From Shinella fusca (lineage in GTDB: Bacteria; Pseudomonadota; Alphaproteobacteria; Rhizobiales; Rhizobiaceae), in assembly GCF_014203155.1 (NCBI RefSeq), contig NZ_JACHIK010000007.1:62001-126000 (forward strand): a DNA stretch of 64,000 nucleotides, in the 5' to 3' direction. The position numbers and the translations under genes are program-made. The notes beneath the pieces were generated by a model, which searched no databases, was not told the DNA's origin, and was given only the letters and a program-made list of their open reading frames with translations. This document shows positions 28,583 to 37,467 of the stretch, piece by piece (the stretch's first letter is position 1; the number at the start of each line of letters is the position of its first letter).

Positions 28583-29392
28583 ATGAAACCGGCGCGAATC
28601 ATCATTCTGGCAGTGGCCGTCGTTTCGGCGGGCGTGGCAGGGCTGCTCGCCCTTCAGATCGCGCGCGGCGGCAAGCCGTCGATCGAGATGCAGAAGGTCG
28701 TTGAGCGCGAGCCCACCATCAACGTGCTCGTCGCCAAGGAAAGCCTGCCGGTCGGCGCGCGTCTCAATCCGGATGTCGTCGCCTGGGCGCCCTGGCCGCA
28801 GGGCTCCATCGTCGAAGGCTTCATCACCGATCAGAACCGGCCCGATGCCGTCGACAAGCTGAACGGCGCCATCGCGCGCATGCCGATCTTCAACGGCGAG
28901 CCGATCCGCCAGGAGAAGATCGCCGATTCCTCCAGCCGCATCATGTCCTCGCTGCTGCCGGCCGGCAAACGCGCCGTCGCGACGGAAATCTCCGTCGCCA
29001 CCGGCGCCGGCGGCTTCATCCTGCCGAACGACCGCGTCGACGTGACCATGGTGCGCAAGAACGGCACCGGCGCCTATCTCACCGAAACCGTGCTCTCCAA
29101 TGTCCGCGTTCTGGCGATCGACCAGCAGATCCAGGAGAATCCGGACGGCTCCAAGGCCGTCGTCGGCACCACCGCAACCCTTGAGCTCACGCCGGACCAG
29201 ACCAAGGTGATGGCCGTCGCCCAGCAGATGGCAGAGCGCCTGTCGCTGGCGCTGCGCAGCGTCGCCGACGCCCAGGAGCCCGACAACACGGCTGCCGACT
29301 ACCTGCTTTCCGGCGGCGACGGCTCGCCGGTCGTGCAGGTGATCAAGACCGGCGAAATCGTCACCGGCGCCACGTCCGCAACGCAGAAGTGA
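28583..29392 (+). CDS. cpaB: Flp pilus assembly protein CpaB/RcpC
   Basis: Periplasmic assembly protein of 269 aa. An N-terminal membrane anchor or signal (IIILAVAVVSAGVAGLLALQ) is followed by an SAF-type domain (VLVAKESLPVGARLNPDVVA) that resembles peptidoglycan- or pilus-binding SAF domains. A C-terminal RcpC domain contains RAVATEISVATGAGGFILPNDRVDVTMV. It is thought to stabilise the secretin pore. It heads the cpaB-tadC run and has CtrA-like sites upstream. Confidence 0.93.
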   Translation: MKPARIIILAVAVVSAGVAGLLALQIARGGKPSIEMQKVVEREPTINVLVAKESLPVGARLNPDVVAWAPWPQGSIVEGFITDQNRPDAVDKLNGAIARMPIFNGEPIRQEKIADSSSRIMSSLLPAGKRAVATEISVATGAGGFILPNDRVDVTMVRKNGTGAYLTETVLSNVRVLAIDQQIQENPDGSKAVVGTTATLELTPDQTKVMAVAQQMAERLSLALRSVADAQEPDNTAADYLLSGGDGSPVVQVIKTGEIVTGATSATQK

Positions 29393-29408
29393 TCAGGAGC
29401 TGACCCCC

Positions 29409-30884
29409 GTGTTTGGAATCGCAAGGACTTTTCGGGCTTCTGTCGCAGGCGGTGCGAGCTTCTGCCTCGCATTTTCCGGCCTGCCGGCGGCAATCGTCAC
29501 CGGCGCCCCCGTCTCGGTCGCCGAGGCGGCCACCAGCTCCATCATCCGCATCCAGGAGAGCGGCCCCGGCGCGCGCAAGACGCTGAGGCTCGGCCTCAAC
29601 AAGGCTCTCGTCATCGACCTGCCGAGCGACGCGCACGACATCCTCGTCGCCGATCCGGTCAAGGCGGATGCCGTTACCCGCACCTCGCGGCGCATCTATC
29701 TTTTCGGCAAGGAAGTCGGCCAGACCAACATCTTCGTCTTCGGCCCCAATGGCGAGGAGATCGTCAGCATCGACCTCAACGTGGAACGCGACGTGAGCGG
29801 GCTTCAGGCGAACCTGCGCCGCTTCATCCCCGATTCCGACATCCAGGTCGAGATCATCTCGGACAACATCGTGCTCAGCGGTTCCGTGCGCACGCCGCAG
29901 GATGCCGCGCAGGCGGTGAGCCTTGCGGAAATCTTCCTGAAGGGCGGCGAAGCGACGACCCGCAACATCACGGCGCAGGGCAACAACGGCGATGCGGCCA
30001 TCTTCGGCGAGGCGCGCCAGAGCTCGCAGGTCGTCAACATGCTGCAGGTCGAGGGTGAGGACCAGGTCACGCTCAAGGTGACGGTCGCCGAAATCCGCCG
30101 CGAAGTCCTCAAGCAGCTCGGCTTCGACAACACCTTCAGCCGCGTCGCCGGGGCCTCGGGCTCCAATCTCGACGTCCTGACCTTCAACGCCGCCTCCGCC
30201 GGCCTCACCGGCTCGGTCGCCGGCAATATCGGCAAGTTCGGCATCGATATGGCGCTGAGCGCGCTCGAACAGGCCAAGGCGATCCGCACGCTGGCCGAAC
30301 CGACTCTGACGGCCGTCTCCGGCCAGTCGGCCACCTTCAATTCCGGCGGCGAGCGCCTCTATACCGTCTCGGACGGCAATGGCGGCTACTCGACGACCAC
30401 CTACCAGTACGGCATTTCCCTCGGCTTCACGCCGACGGTGCTTTCCTCCGGCCGCATCAGCCTCAGGATCCAGACGAAGGTCTCCGAGCCGACCACGGCG
30501 ACGGGCGGGGCGGAATACCGCCGGCGCGACGCCGAAACGGTCGTCGAGCTGCCCTCCGGCGGCTCCATCGCGCTTGCCGGCCTCATCCGCGACGACGTGC
30601 AGCAGTCGATGAACGGCACGCCGGTCGCCTCGAAAGTGCCGATCCTCGGCGCGCTGTTCCGCCAGAAATCCATCGAGCGCAACGAGACGGAGCTGGTGAT
30701 CATCGCCACGCCCTATCTCGTCAAGCCGGTGAACCGCAACGCGCTTGCGCGGCCGGACGACAATTTCAACCCGGCCAGCGACGCGGCGAGCGTCTTCCTC
30801 GGCCAGGTCAATCAGATCTATGGCCGCAAGAGCGACCTGCCCGCCCAGCGCTACGAAGGCAGCGTGGGCTTCATCTACAAATGA
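29409..30884 (+). CDS. cpaC: Type II/IV secretin CpaC (RcpA), Tad pilus outer-membrane pore
   Basis: Outer-membrane secretin of 491 aa. The signal region ends about residue 40. The pilus N-domain (LRLGLNKALVIDLPSDAHDI) is next, then a BON-like segment (DIQVEIISDNIVLSGSVRTP). The secretin domain holds VTLKVTVAEIRREVLKQLGF and the C-terminal VPILGALFRQKSIERNETEL signature. It starts at GTG 29409 behind CAGGAG. It overlaps or abuts cpaD. It forms the channel through which the Flp pilus emerges. Confidence 0.94.
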   Translation: MFGIARTFRASVAGGASFCLAFSGLPAAIVTGAPVSVAEAATSSIIRIQESGPGARKTLRLGLNKALVIDLPSDAHDILVADPVKADAVTRTSRRIYLFGKEVGQTNIFVFGPNGEEIVSIDLNVERDVSGLQANLRRFIPDSDIQVEIISDNIVLSGSVRTPQDAAQAVSLAEIFLKGGEATTRNITAQGNNGDAAIFGEARQSSQVVNMLQVEGEDQVTLKVTVAEIRREVLKQLGFDNTFSRVAGASGSNLDVLTFNAASAGLTGSVAGNIGKFGIDMALSALEQAKAIRTLAEPTLTAVSGQSATFNSGGERLYTVSDGNGGYSTTTYQYGISLGFTPTVLSSGRISLRIQTKVSEPTTATGGAEYRRRDAETVVELPSGGSIALAGLIRDDVQQSMNGTPVASKVPILGALFRQKSIERNETELVIIATPYLVKPVNRNALARPDDNFNPASDAASVFLGQVNQIYGRKSDLPAQRYEGSVGFIYK

Positions 30885-30919
30885 TCGGGTGCGACGTGAC
30901 GAAGGGACGGGCCCAGCCA

Positions 30920-31606
30920 ATGGCAAATGAAATGCACAGCACCAGCAAGACCGGCCGCACCGCCGCGCTCCTGGCGATGGCGGTGGTCGCCGCGCTCGCC
31001 GCAGGCTGCGCGAACCCCGACCGCTCGACGACGGGCGCGCTGCCGGACGACTACCGCACGCGCCATCCCATCGTCGTCGGCGAGCAGGAAAAGACGATCG
31101 ACATCCCGATCGCCACCGGCGCCTCCCGCCTGACCCGCGGCCAGAGCGAGGTGATCGCCGGCTTCGTCGACGGCTATGCGACGGGCGCCTCCGGCATCTT
31201 CCGCATCCTCGTTCCGGGCGACGCGCGCAATGCGGCGGCGACCGCCGTGACGAGCCGCGAGATCCGCAGGCTGGTTGCCCGCCGCGGCGTTCCCGCCCGC
31301 AAGATCGTCATGGAAAGCTATGTCGCCGGCGATCCGGCGGAGGCAGCGCCCATCCGCCTCAGCTACTACGCGATCACGGCCTCGACGCCGGCCTGCGGCC
31401 AGTGGCCGGAGGACCTAGTGGTCAACACGTCCGCCAACAAGAACTACTACAATTTCGGCTGCGCCACGCAGAACAACCTTGCGGCCCAGATCGCCGATCC
31501 CAACGACCTCCTCGGTCCGCGGCGCATGACGCCGGCCGACGCCACCCAGCGCGGCAATGCGCTGCAGCGTTACCGTGACGCCTATACCGAACTGAAGGAC
31601 ATGTGA
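30920..31606 (+). CDS. cpaD: Pilus assembly lipoprotein CpaD
   Basis: Outer-membrane lipoprotein of 228 aa, partner of the CpaC secretin. The signal peptide ends in the lipobox LAAGC (Cys about residue 30). The CpaD domain contains YRTRHPIVVGEQEKTIDIPI and an OmpA-like central part. The C-terminus has a cysteine pair (ACGQWPEDL and NFGCATQNN) typical of CpaD. ATG 30920, with GGGACGGG upstream, gives a normal signal peptide; in-frame ATG 30881, overlapping the cpaC stop (ATGA), adds 13 residues and is the alternative. Confidence 0.92.
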   Translation: MANEMHSTSKTGRTAALLAMAVVAALAAGCANPDRSTTGALPDDYRTRHPIVVGEQEKTIDIPIATGASRLTRGQSEVIAGFVDGYATGASGIFRILVPGDARNAAATAVTSREIRRLVARRGVPARKIVMESYVAGDPAEAAPIRLSYYAITASTPACGQWPEDLVVNTSANKNYYNFGCATQNNLAAQIADPNDLLGPRRMTPADATQRGNALQRYRDAYTELKDM

Positions 31607-31610
31607 CGCC

Positions 31611-32897
31611 ATGAGCACGGTCGACTACACCTTCACCAGCGAGGCCGCGCAGGAGACGGCGGACGAGGCCGTGCGCCCGACCGACCTCGAATCCGTGCGC
31701 CCGCTGCCGCGCATCTCCGTCCACGCCTTCTGCGAGAGCGAGGCGATGCTGCGCGCCATGGAGCGCTGCGGGCAGGACCGGCGCATGGCCAAGGTCAGCC
31801 TCAAGATATCGAGCGCCAGCATTGCGGCGGCGGCCAACATGTTCGCCTCCGCGCCGACGCCGAACCTCCTCATCCTGGAGACCTCGACCGAGCCGCGCGG
31901 CATCATGGAGGAACTGGCTCCACTCGCCGAGGTGTGCGATCCCTCCACCAAGGTCATCATCGTCGGCCGCTACAACGACATCCCGCTTTACCGCGAGCTC
32001 ATCCGTAACGGCATTTCCGAATACATGGTCGGCCCCGTCGGCATGGCCGAGGTGCTGAACGCCATGGCGGCGATCTTCGTCGACCCGGAGGCCGAACCGC
32101 TCGGCCGATCGGTCGCCTTCATCGGCGCCAAGGGCGGTGCGGGCTCCTCGACCGTCGCGCACAATTGCGCCTTCGACATTTCCAGCCTGTTCCAGACGGA
32201 AGTGATCCTCGCCGACCTCGACCTGCCCTACGGCACGGCCAATATCGATTTCGACCAGGATCCGCCGCAGGGCATTTCCGAGGCGATCTACGCGCCGGAC
32301 CGGCTCGACGAGGTCTTCCTCGACCGCCTGCTGACGAAGTGCTCCGAGCACCTGTCGCTGCTCGCGGCACCCTCCATGCTCGACCGCGCCTACGACCTCG
32401 AGCGCGGCTCCTTCCAGCCGGTGCTCGAAGTGCTCCAGCGCAGCGCGCCGGTCACGGTGCTCGACGTGCCGCATGCCTGGTCGGAATGGACGCGCACGCT
32501 CCTGTCGGAGGTCGACGAGCTGATCATCACGGCCGTGCCGGACCTTGCGAACCTGCGCAACGCCAAGAACATGCTGGACGCGCTGAAGAAGCTCCGGCCG
32601 AACGACAAGCCGCCACACCTCGTCCTCAACCAGGTCGGGATGCCCAAGCGCCCGGAAATCGCGCCCGCCGATTTCTGCGATCCGCTCGGCGTGGAGCCGG
32701 TGGCGATCATTCCCTTCGACGCGCAGCTTTTCGGCACGGCGGCCAACAGCGGCCGCATGATCGCGGAGATGGACAAGAAGTCGCCGACCGCGGAGACCTT
32801 CTCGCAGATCGCCCATCTGGTGACGGGCCGCGCGACGGTGAAGAAACCCAAGAAGGCCGGGCTCGGCAAGATGCTGGGCCTCCTCGGCCGCAAGTAA
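31611..32897 (+). CDS. cpaE: Pilus assembly ATPase-like protein CpaE/TadZ
   Basis: A 428-aa polar localisation factor of the Tad system. The N-terminal receiver-like domain (about 35-155) is followed by a MinD/ParA-type domain. Its P-loop is degenerate: GAKGGAGSSTVAHN has the first Lys but Ser-Ser-Thr in place of the usual GKT. LADLDLPYGTANIDFDQDP is the Walker B-like region. CpaE marks the pole where the pilus is built. It is packed tightly between cpaD (5-base gap) and cpaF. Confidence 0.93.
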   Translation: MSTVDYTFTSEAAQETADEAVRPTDLESVRPLPRISVHAFCESEAMLRAMERCGQDRRMAKVSLKISSASIAAAANMFASAPTPNLLILETSTEPRGIMEELAPLAEVCDPSTKVIIVGRYNDIPLYRELIRNGISEYMVGPVGMAEVLNAMAAIFVDPEAEPLGRSVAFIGAKGGAGSSTVAHNCAFDISSLFQTEVILADLDLPYGTANIDFDQDPPQGISEAIYAPDRLDEVFLDRLLTKCSEHLSLLAAPSMLDRAYDLERGSFQPVLEVLQRSAPVTVLDVPHAWSEWTRTLLSEVDELIITAVPDLANLRNAKNMLDALKKLRPNDKPPHLVLNQVGMPKRPEIAPADFCDPLGVEPVAIIPFDAQLFGTAANSGRMIAEMDKKSPTAETFSQIAHLVTGRATVKKPKKAGLGKMLGLLGRK

Positions 32898-32943
32898 GTC
32901 CCGGGAGAACCCGGGGGCGATGCAACAGACTGGATGAAACGGC

Positions 32944-34425
32944 ATGTTCGGCAAACGCGGCAATGAAGGTTTCGGCAAGAGCGGCACGGCGGGCCAGGCG
33001 CCCGTCGCCATGCCCGCGTCCGCCCCGACCATGACGGTGGAGCGGCCGGCGGCCGCCGCCGCGCCGGCACAGCCCGTCTTCGAGCCGGCGCCCGCGCCTG
33101 TCGCGGCCCCGACGCCGGCTCCCGCCGCGCGCCGCCGCGTGGCCCGCACCGAGGATTACTACGACACGAAGAGCCAGGTCTTTTCCGCGCTCATCGACAC
33201 GATCGACCTGTCGCAGCTCGCCAAGCTCGACACCGAGAGCGCGCGCGAGGAAATCCGCGACATCGTCAACGACATCATCACGATCAAGAACTTCGCGATG
33301 TCGATCTCCGAGCAGGAGGAACTGCTCGACGACATCTGCAACGACGTTCTCGGCTACGGTCCGCTGGAGCCGCTGCTTGCGCGCGACGACATCGCCGACA
33401 TCATGGTGAACGGCGCTGGCAAGACCTATATCGAAGTTGCCGGCAAGGTGCAGGAATCGGAGATCCGCTTCCGCGACAACGCCCAGCTCCTTTCCATCTG
33501 CCAGCGCATCGTCAGCCAGGTCGGCCGCCGCGTCGACGAATCGAGCCCGATCTGCGACGCGCGCCTGCCCGACGGCTCGCGCGTCAACGTCATCGCCCCG
33601 CCGCTCGCCATCGACGGCACCGCGCTCACCATCCGAAAGTTCAAGAAGGACAAGCTGACCCTCGACCAGCTCGTCCGCTTCGGCTCGATCACGCCGGAGG
33701 GCGCGACGCTGCTGCAGATCATCGGCCGCGTGCGCTGCAACCTCGTCATCTCGGGCGGCACGGGCTCGGGCAAGACGACGCTGCTCAACTGCCTGACGCG
33801 CTATATCGACGAGGACGAGCGGGTCATCACCTGCGAGGACTCGGCCGAACTCCAGCTCCAGCAGCCCCATGTGGTGCGCCTTGAAACCCGCCCGCCGAAC
33901 ATCGAGGGCGAGGGCGAGATCACCATGCGCGACCTCATCAAGAACTGCCTGCGCATGCGTCCCGAGCGCATCATCGTCGGCGAAGTGCGCGGACCGGAGG
34001 TCTTCGACCTCCTGCAGGCGATGAACACCGGCCACGACGGCTCGATGGGCACGATCCACGCCAACACGCCGCGCGAATGCCTTTCGCGCATGGAGTCCAT
34101 GATCGCCATGGGCGGCTACACGCTGCCGGCCAAGACCGTGCGCGAGATCATCGCCGGCTCCATCGACGTCATCATCCAGGCCTCGCGCCTGCGCGACGGT
34201 TCGCGCCGCATCACCCACATCACCGAAGTGGTCGGCATGGAAGGCGACGTCATCGTCACGCAGGACCTGATGCGCTTCGAGATCCAGGGCGAGGACGCCA
34301 ACGGCCGCATCGTCGGCCAGCACACGGGCACCGGCATCGGCAAGCCGCATTTCTGGGATCGCGCCCGCTATTTCAATGAGGACAAGCGCCTTGCGGCAAC
34401 GCTCGACGCGATGGAAAAGCCGTAA
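32944..34425 (+). CDS. cpaF: Tad pilus secretion ATPase CpaF/TadA
   Basis: Hexameric type II/IV secretion ATPase of 493 aa that powers pilin extrusion. The first 60 residues are a Pro/Ala-rich linker. The N-terminal domain follows, then Walker [13 protein letters not shown] at about residues 273-284. The Asp box is [20 protein letters not shown], Walker B is [14 protein letters not shown] and the His box is [16 protein letters not shown]. All motifs are intact. Confidence 0.97.
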   Translation: MFGKRGNEGFGKSGTAGQAPVAMPASAPTMTVERPAAAAAPAQPVFEPAPAPVAAPTPAPAARRRVARTEDYYDTKSQVFSALIDTIDLSQLAKLDTESAREEIRDIVNDIITIKNFAMSISEQEELLDDICNDVLGYGPLEPLLARDDIADIMVNGAGKTYIEVAGKVQESEIRFRDNAQLLSICQRIVSQVGRRVDESSPICDARLPDGSRVNVIAPPLAIDGTALTIRKFKKDKLTLDQLVRFGSITPEGATLLQIIGRVRCNLVISGGTGSGKTTLLNCLTRYIDEDERVITCEDSAELQLQQPHVVRLETRPPNIEGEGEITMRDLIKNCLRMRPERIIVGEVRGPEVFDLLQAMNTGHDGSMGTIHANTPRECLSRMESMIAMGGYTLPAKTVREIIAGSIDVIIQASRLRDGSRRITHITEVVGMEGDVIVTQDLMRFEIQGEDANGRIVGQHTGTGIGKPHFWDRARYFNEDKRLAATLDAMEKP

Positions 34426-34443
34426 GGGCAGATAGGCGCGCGG

Positions 34444-35454
34444 ATGTTCGGGCTGGATATCAACATCGTTGCGATCTTCGCGCTGGCGGTGCTCTCGACC
34501 GCGGGCCTTGCCTACGGCCTGCTGTTCTCGCGCATCGAGGCGGAGAAGAAGACGGAAAGCCGCGTGCGCCGCGTGCAGGCCGCCGAGACCGACCAGGGCA
34601 AGGCCAAGGCTGCCCGCGACCGCATGCAGGAACTCTCCAAGCGCCGCAAGTCGGTGCAGGATTCGCTGAAGGACCTCGAAAAGAAGCAGCGCGAGCAGAC
34701 CAAGCGCGTCGCCACCACGATGAAGGCGCGCCTGTCGCAGGCCGGCCTGTCGCTGACCGTCACGAAGTTCTACATCTTCAGCGCGATCTTCGGCCTGTTC
34801 GCCTTCGTGCTGACGCTTCTGGCGGGCGCGGGCCTTCTCGTCTCGCTCGGCGCCGCCTTCATCGTCGCGGCGGGGCTGCCGCGCTGGGTCGTCGGCTTCC
34901 TCGTCAAGCGGCGGCTCAACAGGTTCCTCGAGGAATTCCCCAACTCGCTCGACGTCATGGTCCGCTCCATCAAGTCGGGCCTGCCGCTCACCGACGCCCT
35001 CCGGCTGATCGCCGCCGAGGGACAGGAGCCGGTCCGTTCGGAATTCCGCCGCATCGTCGAGGCCCAGCAGGTCGGCCTCAGCGTGCCGGAGGCCTGCGCG
35101 CGCATGTTCACCAACATCCCGCTGCAGGAAGTCAACTTCTTCTCCATCGTCATCGCCATCCAGAGCCAGGCGGGCGGCAACCTCTCCGAAGCGCTCGGCA
35201 ACCTGTCGCGGGTGCTGCGCGAGCGGCGCAAGATGCGCGCCAAGGTCAACGCGCTGTCGATGGAAGCCAAGGCCTCGGCCGCCATCATCGGCGCGCTGCC
35301 CTTCATCGTCGCCTTCCTCGTCTACCTTACCTCGCCGGAATACATCATGGTTCTCTTCCACGATCCGCGCGGGCACCTCATCCTCGGCATCTCCGGCATC
35401 TGGATGTCCATCGGCATCCTGGTGATGCGCAACATGATCAACTTCGACATCTAG
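34444..35454 (+). CDS. tadB: Tad pilus inner-membrane platform protein TadB
   Basis: A 336-aa GspF-like membrane protein. A hydrophobic N-terminus (IVAIFALAVLSTAGLAYGLL) leads into a charged coiled-coil region (about 30-95). Two membrane segments are at about 110-150. The T2SF domain (FPNSLDVMVRSIKSGLPLTD) precedes two C-terminal helices. It forms the membrane platform with TadC and is driven by CpaF. Confidence 0.93.
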   Translation: MFGLDINIVAIFALAVLSTAGLAYGLLFSRIEAEKKTESRVRRVQAAETDQGKAKAARDRMQELSKRRKSVQDSLKDLEKKQREQTKRVATTMKARLSQAGLSLTVTKFYIFSAIFGLFAFVLTLLAGAGLLVSLGAAFIVAAGLPRWVVGFLVKRRLNRFLEEFPNSLDVMVRSIKSGLPLTDALRLIAAEGQEPVRSEFRRIVEAQQVGLSVPEACARMFTNIPLQEVNFFSIVIAIQSQAGGNLSEALGNLSRVLRERRKMRAKVNALSMEAKASAAIIGALPFIVAFLVYLTSPEYIMVLFHDPRGHLILGISGIWMSIGILVMRNMINFDI

Positions 35455-35463
35455 GGGGCGGCC

Positions 35464-36438
35464 ATGGTTGAAACGCTTACCAATCCGGCCATCCTGCTTC
35501 CCGCCTTCGTGATAATCGCGGTGCTGGCGACCTTCTACACGCTGGCGGCGCCCTATTTCGAGCGCGGCGACCTCAACAAGCGCATGAAGGCGGTGGCGCT
35601 GGAGCGCGAGCAGATGCGGGCGCGCGAAAGGGCGCGCCTCAATGCCGAGGCGAGCCAGAGCAAGGCCTCGCTGCGCGCCCAGCACAACACCTCCGTGCGG
35701 CAGGTGGTCGAGCGGCTGAACCTGCGCGAGGCGCTGGTCGACGCCAACACCGTCAACCGCCTGCGGCAGGCCGGCTACCGTTCGCAGAACGCGCTGAACA
35801 TCTTCCTCTTCGCCCGTTTCGTGCTGCCCTTCGTGTTCCTGGCGCTTGCCGTCTTCTACATCTTCTATCTCGGCTTCCTCGGCGACAAGCCGCTGCCGAT
35901 GCGCATCCTCGCCACCGTCGTCATCGCCTATATCGGCTTCTATTCGCCGAACATCTTCGTCTCCAACCAGGTGACGAAGCGGCAGAAGTCGATCCGCCGC
36001 GCCTGGCCGGATGCGCTCGACCTGATGCTGATCTGCGTGGAATCGGGCATTTCCATCGAGGTCGCCTTCAAGCGCGTCGCCGACGAGATCGCCATGGCCT
36101 CCTCGGAACTTGCCGAGGAGCTGGTGCTGACCACGGCCGAGCTCTCCTTCCTGCAGGAGCGCCGGCAGGCCTATGAGAACCTCGGCACGCGCGTCGGCCT
36201 CGACACGGTGAAATCGGTCACGCAGGCCCTCATCCAGGCCGAACGCTACGGCACGCCGCTCGCCCAGGCGCTGCGCGTGCTCGCGCAGGAATGCCGCGAC
36301 CAGCGCATGAACGAGGCCGAAAAGAAGGCCGCCGCCCTGCCGCCGAAGCTGACGGTGCCGATGATCCTGTTCTTCCTGCCGGTGCTCGTCGCCGTCATCC
36401 TCGGCCCCGCCGGCATCCAGGTCGCCGACCGCTTCTGA
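35464..36438 (+). CDS. tadC: Tad pilus inner-membrane platform protein TadC
   Basis: A 324-aa paralogue of TadB. The N-terminal membrane helix (LLPAFVIIAVLATFYTLAAP) is followed by a charged region and two helices near 115-165. The T2SF domain is marked by PDALDLMLICVESGISIEVA, and a final helix (VPMILFFLPVLVAVILGPAG) ends the protein. It is the last gene of the plus-strand cpa run and is followed by a bidirectional hairpin terminator. Confidence 0.93.
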   Translation: MVETLTNPAILLPAFVIIAVLATFYTLAAPYFERGDLNKRMKAVALEREQMRARERARLNAEASQSKASLRAQHNTSVRQVVERLNLREALVDANTVNRLRQAGYRSQNALNIFLFARFVLPFVFLALAVFYIFYLGFLGDKPLPMRILATVVIAYIGFYSPNIFVSNQVTKRQKSIRRAWPDALDLMLICVESGISIEVAFKRVADEIAMASSELAEELVLTTAELSFLQERRQAYENLGTRVGLDTVKSVTQALIQAERYGTPLAQALRVLAQECRDQRMNEAEKKAAALPPKLTVPMILFFLPVLVAVILGPAGIQVADRF

Positions 36439-36464
36439 ACGAGACCCCATAAGACATGACGGAA

Positions 36465-36496
36465 AACGCCCCGGCCGAGGTTTCGGCCGGGGCGTT
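36465..36496. terminator. Bidirectional terminator between tadC and tadD
   Basis: A 14-bp perfect stem, AACGCCCCGGCCGA with its complement, has a 4-base loop GGTT. On the minus strand the stem is followed by a short T-run (GTTTTCC), so it is best suited to ending tadD, but it also lies just after tadC. Confidence 0.8.
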
Positions 36497-36522
36497 GGCG
36501 TCTTGGGAGGGACGCTTGGAGA

Positions 36523-37329
36523 TCAGTTGGTGTTGTTGTCCTCGGCGGCGAGCTTCTTCCAGGCGTTCTGCTGGCTCAGCATGGCGCGCAGGTAGGCGAC
36601 GTTCGCCTCGGCCTGCTGGGCGGTCAGCTCCTGCCGGGCGATGGTCTCCGCCTCCTGGAAGCGGCCCTGCAGGCCGACGGCCAGCGCAAGGTTCTGCCGC
36701 ACGCTGCTGTCGGCGCCGGGCTGCTGGGCGGCCGAGCGCAGGTAGGTCTCGGCCGTCTTCAGGTCGCGCGCCAGAAGATAGGACATGCCGAGGTTGGAGA
36801 GCACCGAGGGCTCGTTCGGCTGGATGTCGAGCGCGGCGCGGTAGCGCTGGCGTGCCTCGCTCGAGCGGCCGAGCTGGTCGAGGATCGCCCCTTCGGCCGA
36901 TTTCAGCCGCCAGTCCGGCCGGTCCGGCGTCTGTGCGCGCAGGATCGTATCGAGCGCCTGCTGGAGCTGGCCGGCGGCGGCCTGCGCCTTGCCGTAGGCT
37001 GCCAGCACCTCGCGGTCGTTCGGATTGGCGATGGCGACCTGCTGCATGACGGCGAGCGCCTGGTCGTTGCGCCCGTTCATGCGCAGGACGCTCGCATACT
37101 GGATGCCGATATTGCGGTCCTTGGGGTTCTTCTCGTAGGCCTCGCCGATCCGCTCGGCGGCCCCGCGAAGCTGCGTCGCGTTCATGGCGGCCACCGGCTC
37201 GGACTTCGGGATCGACCCCGTGGTCATGTTGCTCTTGCCCGCGCAGCCCGCAAGGGACAGGCCGATGAGGAGGCCCGCGCTCGCAAGGAGCGCCGGACGA
37301 AGTGACGAACCCTTAGGGCAAGCGGCCAT
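36523..37329 (-). CDS. tadD: TPR lipoprotein TadD
   Basis: A 268-aa outer-membrane lipoprotein of the Tad system. The signal peptide ends in LSLAGC (Cys near 29). At least five tetratricopeptide-like helical repeats follow, including NPNDREVLAAYGKAQAAAGQ and QPNEPSVLSNLGMSYLLARD. TadD helps localise or assemble the secretin. It is transcribed towards tadC and divergent from the aminopeptidase gene, so it has its own promoter in 37330-37467, where TTAACC and TTAA motifs occur at 37410 and 37427. Confidence 0.9.
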   Translation of the reverse strand: MAACPKGSSLRPALLASAGLLIGLSLAGCAGKSNMTTGSIPKSEPVAAMNATQLRGAAERIGEAYEKNPKDRNIGIQYASVLRMNGRNDQALAVMQQVAIANPNDREVLAAYGKAQAAAGQLQQALDTILRAQTPDRPDWRLKSAEGAILDQLGRSSEARQRYRAALDIQPNEPSVLSNLGMSYLLARDLKTAETYLRSAAQQPGADSSVRQNLALAVGLQGRFQEAETIARQELTAQQAEANVAYLRAMLSQQNAWKKLAAEDNNTN

Positions 37330-37467
37330 GATCAGTCCCCGAAGCGATTTTCCCGCATGTCGCGGCGGTCAAGGAATCACGCCGCAATCTCCGCTCCAGC
37401 AATAATCTGTTAACCCTAACAGAGTGTTAATCGCCTGATTCTCAAGCTCGTCTGCAAAGGTTCCGCC

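Noticed and set aside
32707-36450. A 1247-codon open frame on the minus strand across the cpa operon
   Set aside because: It is antisense to cpaE/cpaF/tadB/tadC, which have clear motifs. Its His/Asp/Val/Leu-rich composition is the usual shadow of GC-rich codon bias.
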